A DNA stretch of 64,000 bases from the NCBI GenBank assembly GCA_026120035.1, contig JALRME010000021.1, positions 558,001-622,000 of the forward strand. The letters are read 5' to 3'. Position 1 is the first letter of the stretch, and the number at the start of each line of letters is the position of its first letter. The translations under genes were made by a program, and so were the position numbers. Of this stretch, positions 33,101 through 43,495 are shown in pieces. This DNA comes from Coleophoma eucalyptorum. Taxonomy: Eukaryota > Ascomycota > Leotiomycetes > Helotiales > Dermateaceae. Under the pieces are notes generated by a model that did not search any database, had not been told where the DNA came from, and worked only from the letters and a program-made list of their open reading frames with translations.

Positions 33101-35618
33101 CCAAGTAGGTTCCTGGTACGAAATCCCCAAGCCAGGCTTTACGTGCATCCGCCTTTTTCTTCGAGAAAGCAAGCTCGATCAACTCTTCCTCAGCAGGCTT
33201 CATGGTCTCAAATTCACGCAAATGCTCATCCAGATTACTGAAGTAGATTTGTCCTTCTTCCGGAGCACTGGTACCCAATCCCTTGTAGTACTTATGCTTC
33301 CAGCCTTTATCGTTCTTGTGTCGCTCCTGCCACTCCTCATATTGTGGTAGAGTGAAGAAAGACTTAGTGCTAAGAGGCTTCTTGGGGTTTGGACCCTTCC
33401 AGACCTTCACGATAGGTGTGATGAATTCTCTGAAAAAATCTGGGAGCTTCAACAGACTAGGATATTGTACCTGAAGGAAGTTTATCAATAAGCCCTTGAT
33501 GTGGCTTCCATCGTGATCCTGATCCGCCATGATCATAAGATGTCCGTATCGAAGTCCGACAGTCGTGGTGTAAGTGGTCTTATGCTTCAAGCCTAAGAAC
33601 TGTTTAATGTTTTGAATTTCTGCATTCTTGGCGATCTGGTCCACAGAAGCATCGCGCACGTTCAAAAGTTTTCCACGGAGAGGAAAGACTCCAATGCGAT
33701 CCGGGTCAAGAATGGCACGACCAGCAACAGCGAGACCTTTGGCAGAGTCTCCTTCGGTCAAGATCAGTGTACATTCATGGCCATGACGCGTACCGGCTAA
33801 ATTTGCATCGACAAGCTTAGGGTTGCTCATACGAGAACGTCTGTTTCCATCACTCTTCGCTAAAACCTGATCGGCCTTTTTCTGAGCAAAATCCAGAATA
33901 TTTTGAACTGCGTCAGTCTTTGCTACCTTCTTGAGAAAGTCCTCGGTAAGCACACATTTGCTACCAAAAGCCGATTTCTTTGTGGTTAACTGCTCCTTAG
34001 TTTGAGAATTGAAGGCGGGATTAACGATTAGGCAGTTGACGAACAAAAATATGTGGTTTCGAATCTGGTTACCCTTCAAGGCCATCCCCTTCGCGTTCTT
34101 CTTCTTGACGACTTCAAGCAGCTTGTCACAGATCTGATCTGCAATATAGTTGACATGGGTTCCACCCGAGGTAGTTGCAATCGAGTTGACGAAGGATACC
34201 TGTTGAAAGGATCCGTCGGATACTGCGAAACCAATCTCCCACTTATCATGTGTCTTCGGATCGTCGACGATGACGGTGTTTGTTGCATTATCAGTGCCTT
34301 CTTCCAAGCCTCTTTCTTTGTTGATGGCTTTAGCATACATGGTGATGTACTTCTTGAAGTCTAGCTTGATCAAGTTTCCATTGAGAGAGACTTTGACTCC
34401 CTTCAGCGTCCCAGCCATGTCATAAACTCGGCGTTTGACTAACGCCTCAAAATCATCATCGATACCTGTCATTCCGAATCGGCCATAGTCAGGTGAAAAT
34501 GTGACGCGGGTAAAATCTGAACTCTTGCTGGATGATATCTTGGCTTTGCCCATCTTACTCATGTTTTCGGTCCAAGTTTGTTTGTATCGCTTGCCAGTAT
34601 TCGAGTCTTGTGTTTCCAACGTGAATTCGGTACTGAAAACATTACAAAGCTTGGCTCCATAACCGTTACGTCCTCCGGTGGTCTTTTGCTCGTCATCGTC
34701 ATAGTTTGAACCAGTCAAAAGGTGACCGAAAATCATTTCAGGAATGTAAATTTGCTCTTTCTGTAAAGGATCAGTACAGCCTATGGACTGAAACAGAATC
34801 CGGAGGAATCTTACTGAATGGATTTCCACAGGTATACCTCTGCCATTGTTCTCTACGCTAATCTCTCCCTTCTCACGATCAACGACAACTTTTATCGTGT
34901 TCATGGAAGAATCTCTCTGCTTGTTGTCCGCGGCGTTGACCAAGATCTCATCAAAAATCTTATATAAACCAGGCACAAATGTAACCTTTCTCAGTTCCAT
35001 TTGCGAAGTCTCAGAGTTGAAAACCCACATCTGTTCTGTTGTCGCTTCTGTGGAACCAATATAAGTATCAGGACGCTTTATGATGTGTTCCAACTGGGTC
35101 AGTTTCTGATACTGGTCTGTAGTACTCTTTTTCTTCGCAGGTTTTGGATCCGATGGTCCGTCCAAGTTCATGCTCTCATTCTCGACCTCGACTAGAGGTT
35201 TGCTGACAAGCTTTTTGGGAGCAGGACCTTTCTTCTGCTTTTTCGAGCTGGGAGGAGTGTTGGAAAGGGTTGAGGCATCGTTCATGTCAATGTCCGAGGC
35301 AACATCATCTTCATCATCAGATGCTGGCTTGGGTCGCTTTTTTGTAAGAGTCTTTAGAGTGGTTTGTGTCATTTTCTTCGCTGCCGCAGGCTTTGTTGCT
35401 TTTGGAGCGGCGGGTTTTTTCGGTGCAGGTTTTGCCTTCTTCTATTCAAAAAATCAGTATATGCGGGGAGAGCTTTTGCGCTGACAGTATAGAGCGTGGT
35501 CTCGTTGAAATGGAGTGGGCAATAATCTACTAACAGCGACAGGCTCAGGAGAGAAGGCATCAGAATCAGGCTCTTCGAAGGCGCTGATCTCTGTCGCAGA
35601 ATCATCGTAGTCAGCCAT
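30114..35618 (-). CDS. TOP2: DNA topoisomerase II
   Basis: Five exons, 35618-35535, 35441-34815, 34760-32040, 31992-31726 and 31673-30114, give 1752 residues. This nuclear homodimer passes one DNA duplex through another using ATP. Seen in order: a Lys/Pro-rich N-tail; the GHKL ATPase (EILVNAADNKQRD, ENNGRGIPVEIHS, GGRNGYGAKLCNVFS); the TOPRIM metal site (LTEGDSAKGLAVAG, PLRGKLLNVR, DQDHDGSHIKGLL); the cleavage domain with the active Tyr909 in SPRYIFTRL (codon 32747-32745); the coiled-coil gate; and a long Lys/Ala/Asp/Ser-rich C-tail of about 450 residues with many SDDE/SDNDS blocks, likely CK2 sites and nuclear signals. The intron at 34761-34814 is 54 bp with no stop in frame. The start follows an MCB-like ACGCGT. 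Confidence 0.97.
34761..34814 (-). other. In-frame intron of TOP2
   Basis: A GTAAGA...TACAG intron of 54 bp follows the conserved GIPVEIHS of the ATPase domain. Its length is a multiple of three and it has no stop, so retention would add 18 residues instead of ending the protein. Confidence 0.85.
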
Positions 35619-38321
35619 GATTGAGGTGCGCGACGCGTTTGAATGAAGCTGTTGTATTGGGGTTCAGGAGAAGTGCGTGGTAGGTTGGCGAATGCCAGTA
35701 CTCGGATTGAGTATTCAAATCTTCATCTAGAATTCTACTCAATATCCGGGGATTGAATGCGCAAGAATGATCTTGTCGAGATGTTGTGTGCGCAAAAAGA
35801 GCAGGCTCTGACTGGAAGTGCTGGTTGCTCCTTGGACAGGTAAACAAAATATGCGTGTTGACGCCCACGCTCAATCGAGACCGCGATGCATCACGTGTCT
35901 GCGGGGATTGGTGTTTATGATGACTAATCACACTGGTGATCTGATTGTCTAGCGAGGATGAGGACCCCCAAGCTGTCACGGAGAGCAGGAGGTATTTGGA
36001 AGAAGGATTCTTGGCATGTTCTCTTGCAGTCAAGACACACAATACCACAGCACAAATCACAGTGCAGTGCCATGAGCCGTACTACTAGGGGATATTTCGC
36101 CATGAAAAAGTTTCCGATCTCATAGGAAGATGCATACAATCGCCTGATACGCTTCCGTCACGTCATACAATGAGCTCTATTTTTCAACGCATCATCCATA
36201 ACCCACGCGCTCCTGAGCTCTGAAACAATGCTGGGAATTCCCTTATTCTAAAAGGGAGAAGAGCCATCTGTCTGTATCACAACCACCAGAAATGAGCAAT
36301 GCCTATTTGTTGACCTGCCAAAAGCCCCCATTGCTTCAGAAGAGGCTGAGTATGTTCATCAAGGCAAGCAGCGGCGGCTCCTGGAAAACCACTGTACATT
36401 GTGGCACAGACTGCAGACATGGAGTTTATGTACAACACCCAATCATTCCACCACCTCCTGCAAACACTTTTCGAGTACCGACATAAGAACTGCGTGCCTG
36501 CTCATATTATTCACCATTTCACAATGTCTTGCATACTGCACAATGGTCTCCTGCTCCATAGTCAGAAAGAAGACTTTCCAGTCCGTCTTTCGTTTGTCGA
36601 GGTGTGCATGAGTGATGAGAGATTAGACCCACAAACCTAAGTGATGTTCGGAACAGAGGTTGCGGCTAAGTGCATAACCATAACAAGCTACACTTAGTTC
36701 TCATCTCCGTAGTGGTCTGAGAGACGATACTCGAGGGCTGGTAGGACAGCTCCAAATCCCAGGTAGGAGTGGTCACTCGAAGGCGCAGCACGGTTGCTTC
36801 GGATTGCTTATTTTGCTATTCTTGCTCAGATTTCGTTTCTGCGGATAGTTCAGGTTTGTTTCTCATTTCAGCTCAAACACCTCGAGCATCTCTCGTGACG
36901 TGGATCAACGTCTCCGCCACTTCTTCACGATGCTTGCTGTCTCTGACGAGGGGTGCGTGTGAGCAAGCAGCCAACCAAAAGTATACTGCTCGCTTGCTTG
37001 CATGATATCCATGGCTGCAAGGTGTCTGCATTCAAGTGACAGCTGTAGTCTGCGCTCACTGGCATTTCTCCACTGTTAGAGGATAGTTCTAGTAGCTTTC
37101 TCGAAGGGCCGAAGAAGACACCGGGCGCCGGGAGCCTTTCCAGAGGACTGCGACAGGCATACTGTGCATTAGTGCAAGGCACTAGAATACAGACTGTCTG
37201 GCATATCACGAACAAGGGCGAAGGCTAAGCTCTCCATGAGCAGTCACATCGGCTTGAAGATATGTTTGAGCTCGTATGATGTACCACTGGTTCACAGGTG
37301 GACCAGGCAAATCGAGTCAAGCAATGTGTTTCTGAGGAAGCAATTCCTCAGGATGATTTCTTTGTCTGTCTTCTGTAGATCTCTAGCAACGCGGCAGTCT
37401 TTCCCGCAGCCAATGCAGCCACCCGAATACAATCCCTGAAGCTCTGGTCTATCCGTCCTTACTATGCTTGTCCTCACCCAAACAAACTTAGGAGCTCAGT
37501 GTCCATCTGAGTCTCAGCCCGCAATTTGCTGAAGTCAAACTCACACGGGGCTGTCTCCAGCACCCCCTGTACCGTCATGCATTTGGTCGGTGTTCCGGGT
37601 TAGAATATGGGGGTTGCGTGGAACATCTTGCCTCGATCTTGCTCTGGCAGCCGGATACGATGATACGGCATGCTTCTCAGTACGCCAGCCAGGTCTATGT
37701 TGGCAAGCGAAGGCCCAGAGAAGACTGATACAGTGGCTATGGCTAGCTTGGTATTGGATCCTCGTCATCTCGGATTCAATACTACAGCACTTGTACTTCT
37801 TCTTTGGGCAGCACATTCGTTTGCCTTAAGAAGCCCCCATTCTCTTTTCATAATTCGGTCTTGGAAAATTCAATCCGGTTTACTTCATCTTAGTGTGCTT
37901 GTATTTACGCACTCGTCAGGCTTCATCACCATCTCAGCTACAAGGGGCGGTGGATATACAAACGGAATTTGTGGCTCTTACAGGTTGGTTCCAAGACCCA
38001 GACAACGAAGCGGCGATACATCGACAGCTACCAATACTTGCGGAAGACACGCTCAGACATTCGAAGTCCTAGTCCAAACGACATCCAGAAATTGCTCATC
38101 CACTTTCAACACTTTATCGTTTTCAAAAAGAAAAGTCTCTCGAACGAATATTTTCAGATTCAGGACTTATTTACTGGCAAGGACGAGCTAGCTCAAAAGG
38201 TTCATTACCAACGGAAGCCCGTTCTACAAATCTCTCACCCTCCAGAGTTCACTGCATATTGAGGGAATCCTTACCGTACTTGCAGATTTAGAGGCTCCAG
38301 AGCTTCGCATACCTCACCGCT
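35619..38321. other. Divergent intergenic region, TOP2 and APSES gene
   Basis: In 2.7 kb I find no supported gene. The right third has two overlapping open frames (37670-38191 without known domains, and about 37969-38262) directly before the APSES gene. The second reads like protein but starts without ATG. The left part is the TOP2 promoter. Confidence 0.5.
35633..35638. promoter_or_regulatory. MCB-like ACGCGT before TOP2
   Basis: A perfect ACGCGT lies 15 bp upstream of the TOP2 ATG. MBF-type factors bind such boxes before S-phase genes. A 6-bp palindrome occurs by chance about 16 times in this window, so support is weak. Confidence 0.3.
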
Positions 38322-40015
38322 ATGGTTTCCGTGGCCTCACTACTCAACCCTGTTCCGAAGGAATCACGAGGTGAAGAATTTCGACCTTTAGTAACATCTT
38401 CTCCGATATCAACTGGGGCAGCCTCCCCTCCATCGAATGGGTTTCCGCTTTTCTCTTTCAGCTCTAACCCAGTATTCAAGCAGAAGATGACCAAAGACGG
38501 GGCCGTGTTCATTAAGGGCAAGACCAAGGGTGATGTTAACTATCCTCCGTTTGAGCGACTGGACGAAAAGACTATTCGGGAAATTCAAAAATTCCAGATC
38601 AAGCACCTCGGATCTATTGGAGACTACGCACGGCATATTCCATACAATAGCGAAAAAAAGACATTTCTTGAGGGAACAGGCCGAGAGTGCTTTGAGGGTA
38701 AGTTGATCCCATACTAAGTTGATCGGGAGTACCTCATCCATTCCGTTTGTAGTGTTCCAGTACGAGTTCCAGGTTCCCGGAGATGACAAAGCCTTTACCG
38801 TGATGTGGGATTATAACATCGGACTAGTCCGCATTACTCCCTTCTTCAAATGCTGCAAATACTCCAAGGTAAGTGAAGGTTTCTCAAACAAAATTCTAGT
38901 GCTAACAATTGACAGACTACACCAGCGAAAATGCTCAGTCTGAATCCCGGTCTTCGGGAGATCACTCACAGCATCACTGGAGGTGCTTTAGCAGCTCAAG
39001 GTTAAAAGCTCCCACTTATGGTTCTAACACAAAATACTGAAATGATTGAATAGGCTACTGGATGCCGTATTCCTGTGCTCGAGCCATCTGTGCGACATTT
39101 TGCTCTCATATCTCTGGAGCCTTGATACCACTCTTTGGACCCGACTTTCCTTTTCATTGCGTTTCCCCAGAGGCACCAGAACATGGGCGAATGGTTATTG
39201 ACCCTGTCCTAATCCGAGAGTCTACCATTCAAGCAGAGCAATTTCGGCAGCTGTACAGCACCGAGTCTGCAGTGACTAGCTCGACTAACAGTCCTCGGAC
39301 AAGTTATTCCCCTCAACAATCACATATTCTCCACCGCCAACCCAGCAGACGCACCACACCGGAGGTCCAGATGAGCAAGCGTCTGCGACTCAAGCGAACC
39401 TTTGATGGTCGTAGTCCATACACAGATACCGATGATCACGCTGGGAGCGAAACGAGCGGAGATGGCTACTTCACACGATCAACTCCCAGCCCTTCTATTC
39501 GAACTCAATTTACCAGTAGTCCTCGTACCTACAGACACCACCACCACAATGAATTCGCCCATAACAGTAACTCTTATACTAGATCAGCTCCTGGTCCAAA
39601 TCCAATCCTTAGTGCCATCCCACGCTCTTCAAGTAGCTTCCACACCTATCGTGGTGGCTGGTGCAGCATCAACAAGACACATCAAGAGGATATCAACGCT
39701 AATACTGATGCTCAATATGAAGCTGAAGCAGAGGAGACCACACTAAGTGTCACCGCCAGTGCTGAACGTGCGGTCAAGGACAGATCTTTGCAGCATCAGC
39801 CTAAGCTCGCCGACGCAAAAGGTATCAAGTTGGTGGAAGATGCTGCTACAGCTGACAAGAAGGCGGCGTTCCTGCTGATGAACCTCAACCTTAAGGATCG
39901 GGAGATTGGACATTCTCCAACATCGCCTTCCATATCTGCACGCATTGACTCTGCCCTCGGCGCAGTTGCAGAGAGCCCAAGAAGTGTGAAGAGACTCAGA
40001 GCTTCTTCTTTTTGA
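38322..40015 (+). CDS. Xbp1-type APSES (KilA-N) transcription factor
   Basis: Four exons, 38322-38697, 38753-38868, 38916-39000 and 39054-40015, with introns of 47-55 bp give 512 residues. The DNA-binding APSES/KilA-N region runs from about 45 to 260: [96 protein letters not shown], then [19 protein letters not shown]. This matches the Xbp1-like group of fungal APSES proteins, which are stress- or quiescence-linked repressors in yeast. All three introns fall inside the domain and every join restores a conserved block. The C-terminal half is low-complexity with Ser, Thr, Arg and a short His run and has no clear domain. The product is nuclear by inference. Confidence 0.9.
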
Positions 40016-41016
40016 AACAGAAAACTCTCGGCGTACAAACTTCTCTTTCGGTGATGGGTAGGTGGCGTTAGTGGCAGGATGGCACATGGTTTTTCTTTGC
40101 CTGTCTTGAAAAAACGTAGAGGTGTTCACGCTTGCAATTCTTTTACAACTATGATGGTGGATGGCAGTAGCAATGGCAATGATAATGGCGTTGATCAGGA
40201 TCAATTTTTGGGCATTAATCGCTCAAAGACACTCATATGTAATAATAGTTTCCTGTTAATGTTTTCAATTTCAGCTCACTTCCAAACACAATGATAGCAA
40301 GGCGTAAGGGAAAACGTTAGTGTTCATGATGGGCACTACAGTCTTATTCTTACGAGACTCAACTTCTCAACCATATGACAATTCCTATTTGCAGTAATGG
40401 TCAATCCAGGCTGGGGTATCACAAAAACGTCGTTGATATGGACTCTACCACGCTCATGCCCATCCTCAGGTTCATGCCATGTATCTGAGTTTACATGACA
40501 TGTCAAGTCGTACATGACAGTTTCCCTTCTGACCACCAACCAGCACAAGTTACATCCCACGCCCCCAACAATTCTGTACACCCAGCCCTGCTCATGTCGT
40601 GTAATGATAGCCACATGGATCTCACTCCTGACTGTTCTCCCCTTCATCTACAGTTACGCAAAAACGAACTCCACCCCTTGAAACATGAACACTGCCATAG
40701 CCATGCTACAGACAAGTCCATCCCTTCCATCACGCGTTTTTGTTGTCCTCAAGCAGGTACACCCAGGGATCTGAGACGGGGAGGCGACTGTTGCGAAGAG
40801 TAGTAACAAAAACGTTGAGTAAGCATGCAGATGCACGATATTGTACGACTTTTAGATGCGTTTCAAATCTTGCGCCAGACAGAGGTCATATGATCATGTT
40901 TAAAGCATGTTGCTGAAAACTGTGAAAGTCTGCAGTGCAGGAGTTCGCATGGTTCTTTGCAGGGCAGTGCAGATCCAAGGTGTACCGTGTGGTTGATTCG
41001 TTCAGATTCTTCAGAC
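40016..41016. other. Convergent 3' region
   Basis: This 1 kb lies between the APSES gene (+) and CNS1 (-). Open frames stay near 100 codons on both strands and show no domain. Nothing else is seen. Confidence 0.6.
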
Positions 41017-42264
41017 TCATGTGCTCCCGGCCTTTTCAGCGGCCTTTTTCCTTTTGAATTCGGCGATCCATGCCTCAGCGCTCTTCTTAGGTAGCACGAA
41101 GATACGAACGACTTCGTCTACTACCTCGATGCTGGGCGTGCTCAAAATCTTCAAGAGGTTGACTTTCTTGCCTACCTTTATGAGGCCACCGGATGTGGTT
41201 TCCATGTAACACTCAACATTCGCAGGCCTATAGGCGCCTTCGCGGTCCCATGGTAGAGGTAGAATGTAGTCGAGATGTTGCCCGATTGAATCTAGCTCGT
41301 TGAAGGACTTGATGAAGTCGCTCTCTAGATGTAGTGGATAGAGAAGAATTGTGGGAAACTGTAGAGTTGATGTTGGATCAACTGGATCTGGCACCAACGA
41401 TATCTGTGTATCTTCCATCTCTGGTGGTTGATCAGTCTTGCGTGTTTTAATACCTCGTGCCTTTAGTGCTGCTTTTAAGGTGTACACCTCCTTTACTCGT
41501 CGCTGTTCACGTTCCAGATCCCTCTTTTTCCGTGCCTGGATCTCTTCACTTTTCTTAATGATATCCCGTGCTAGGGCTTTAAGAGCAGCATTTTCGGCAT
41601 CAAGTGCGAGACCTGTGGCACAAGCATCATCTGCTTCCTCAATCCGGCCAAGAGCCAGCAATGCTTTTCCAGAGCGGTAGAGTGCCTTGACATTTTTCAA
41701 GTTGATTCTCAGGGCAGATCCACAATCAAGAGTACAACTTCGATAGTTCTTCAGCTCCAAGTGACAAGCCGCTCTGTTGACCAAGGACTGTTCCAACACC
41801 TTCACTTGTTCTGCATCATCTTCGCCCTTCTCCAACTCTCCTTTCTGGCGTTTCCGCACTTCTGCCAAAAGCACGGTGATACCCTTGGTATAGAACTCCT
41901 TTGCATCCGCCCACCTCTTCTCTTTGAAAGACTCGTTGCCCCGTTCCTTGAACCCCGCTGCAACTTCGAGTGGTGTGCCCTCGTATGCAAGGGCCTTCAA
42001 AGCCTCAACATCGTCATTTTCTTCTAGGTCTGTCATGAACAGAGGACTCTTATTTAGCTCTGCTAGTATCTCTGCACCACTTTTGTTGCGAGCCGCTGCC
42101 ATAGCCGGCGGTAGATTGGGTGCTGGCCCGCCATCCTGAGTTGATGCACTGTCTGCGAAGGCGTTCAGGGCCTGAGTGAGGAGATCTGGGCCGGGAATGG
42201 GTTGATCAGGACTCGATACGTTTACAGACTCCTGAAAGTCCTCTGACAGCTCCTCGATCTTCAT
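41017..42264 (-). CDS. CNS1: Hsp90 co-chaperone Cns1/TTC4
   Basis: A single exon of 415 residues. Cns1 (TTC4 in animals) is an essential TPR protein that binds Hsp90/Hsp70 and helps translation factor eEF2 to fold. After an N-terminal helical part (KSPLFMTDLEENDDVEALKA) come three TPR units from about residue 100: AAGFKERGNESFKEKRWADA, SLVNRAACHLELKNYRSCTL and NVKALYRSGKALLALGRIEE. These give the carboxylate-clamp pattern (KERGN, NRAA, KALYR). A charged helix follows (RKKRDLEREQRRVKEVY), then the C-terminal wheel domain (FPTILLYPLHLESDFIKSFN, YILPLPWD, YRPANVECYMET). The length agrees with yeast Cns1 (385). It lies divergent from the glutathione transferase gene. Confidence 0.95.
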   Translation of the reverse strand: MKIEELSEDFQESVNVSSPDQPIPGPDLLTQALNAFADSASTQDGGPAPNLPPAMAAARNKSGAEILAELNKSPLFMTDLEENDDVEALKALAYEGTPLEVAAGFKERGNESFKEKRWADAKEFYTKGITVLLAEVRKRQKGELEKGEDDAEQVKVLEQSLVNRAACHLELKNYRSCTLDCGSALRINLKNVKALYRSGKALLALGRIEEADDACATGLALDAENAALKALARDIIKKSEEIQARKKRDLEREQRRVKEVYTLKAALKARGIKTRKTDQPPEMEDTQISLVPDPVDPTSTLQFPTILLYPLHLESDFIKSFNELDSIGQHLDYILPLPWDREGAYRPANVECYMETTSGGLIKVGKKVNLLKILSTPSIEVVDEVVRIFVLPKKSAEAWIAEFKRKKAAEKAGST

Positions 42265-42741
42265 TTTGACTGCGGGACTGAGAATAAGCTAGGGTAGTTG
42301 AGTGCAATGCGGTCGTTGTCAACATCTCTTGAGAAATTTCTGAAGCGGCGGAACTGAGTGGAGCGGGGTGGAAGCTTTCCTTATCGGACGATAAGAAACA
42401 GGCTTGGCATTCTGGAGGGGAGCTCGATGATGTGGATTTCAAATCACTGAAGAGGTCCTCTCCGTGAACGCGTGCTCATCACATCATCTTAGTCCCTTCC
42501 AATCAGGGAAGTGAGATCCTTGTGCATTATATATATATGTATGTATATATTTCTTGGCTTCCTCCTCTTCCTCTCCCTCTCCCTCTCCTCTTCCACCCAC
42601 TCCTCCTCCCACTACCATCAAACTACCTTTCTTTTCGTATGTGTCTAACGTTGTATCTGCCATCCCATCCATCCCACTCTCTAACACATATTGCAGCATT
42701 ACTAAAACAACAACCCCAGAACAACGCAATCACCACTCACA
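42265..42741. other. Divergent promoter, CNS1 and GST gene
   Basis: A 477-bp shared promoter. It contains a GAAATTTC heat-shock-type inverted pair at 42332-42339, a TA-rich run near 42528-42550 and a CT-rich tract at about 42556-42605. Confidence 0.6.
42332..42339. promoter_or_regulatory. Heat-shock-element-like GAAnnTTC
   Basis: GAAATTTC lies 68 bp upstream of the CNS1 ATG. Two inverted units match the Hsf1 pattern; a third unit is imperfect. Control of an Hsp90 co-chaperone by heat shock factor is reasonable but unproven. Confidence 0.3.
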
Positions 42742-43495
42742 ATGGGATCTACCGAAGATGCTAAACTAATTCTCTACACCAACCACGGCTGTCCTTGGGC
42801 TCACCGAGCACAAATCATTCTTGCTGAACTTGGCATTCCATTTGAGACTGTCATCATCGACTTGACCAAGCCACGAACTGCAGAATATCTTGCCATTAAC
42901 CCACGTGGTCTCGTCCCAACTCTCAATTACAATGGCAAGATCATTCCCGAGTCTGGCATTGTCTCCCAGTTTCTTGCCGATGCATACCCCTCTCATCTCT
43001 TGAAGACTTCAACTGAAGAGGGAGGAGCCCTGCAGAGAGCTGAGATCAACTTCTTTATCGATGCATACATGTCCAAGGTCAACAGCTTGTTGTACCCAGC
43101 GATCCGAGCCGAGGGTGCCGAGAAGGAGGAGTATGTAACTAAATTTGTCGAGGCTATCTCTAAGGAAGTTGAGCCTCTCCTGAAGAATGCCGGTCCATTC
43201 TTTGGTGGAAGTAGCAAGTTAACCTTTGCCGAGGTATGAGCCGACAGTTCTCGAATCTTATCAATCAGAAGACTGACATTATGTATAGGTCATGACTGGT
43301 TCCTTTGTGCTCCGTCTCGTAAGCTTCTCTAAGAACGGGAAGCTTCTTCCAACAGGCTTGCCCAAGGCACTTGAGGAGAAGAACCCAAATTTCTGGAAGT
43401 GGGCAAATGCTGTGGCTAACGCAAAGAGCGTCACATACATTTGGGACGAGGAGGGTGTTGCTAACAGGACTTTGGAGCGACTGGGCAAGAAGTGA
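42742..43495 (+). CDS. Glutathione S-transferase, omega-like
   Basis: Two exons, 42742-43233 and 43289-43495, with a 55-bp intron give 232 residues. The N-terminal thioredoxin fold starts with KLILYTNHGCPWAHRAQI; CPWAHR with Cys17 is the omega/Gto-type active site, which favours thiol-transferase and dehydroascorbate-type reactions over classical conjugation. IDLTKPRTAEYLAINPRGLV with its cis-Pro and IPESGIVSQFLAD form the glutathione-binding part. The C-terminal helical domain is shorter than in many omega enzymes. The protein is probably cytosolic. Splicing joins FAEV to MTGSFVLRL without a frame change. Confidence 0.93.

Noticed and set aside
35611..36060. 149-codon minus-strand frame upstream of TOP2
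   Set aside because: It overlaps the true TOP2 start in another frame and has no recognisable content.
37670..38191. 173-codon plus-strand frame before the APSES gene
   Set aside because: It has an ATG but low-complexity, unfamiliar sequence, and it overlaps a second, more protein-like frame.
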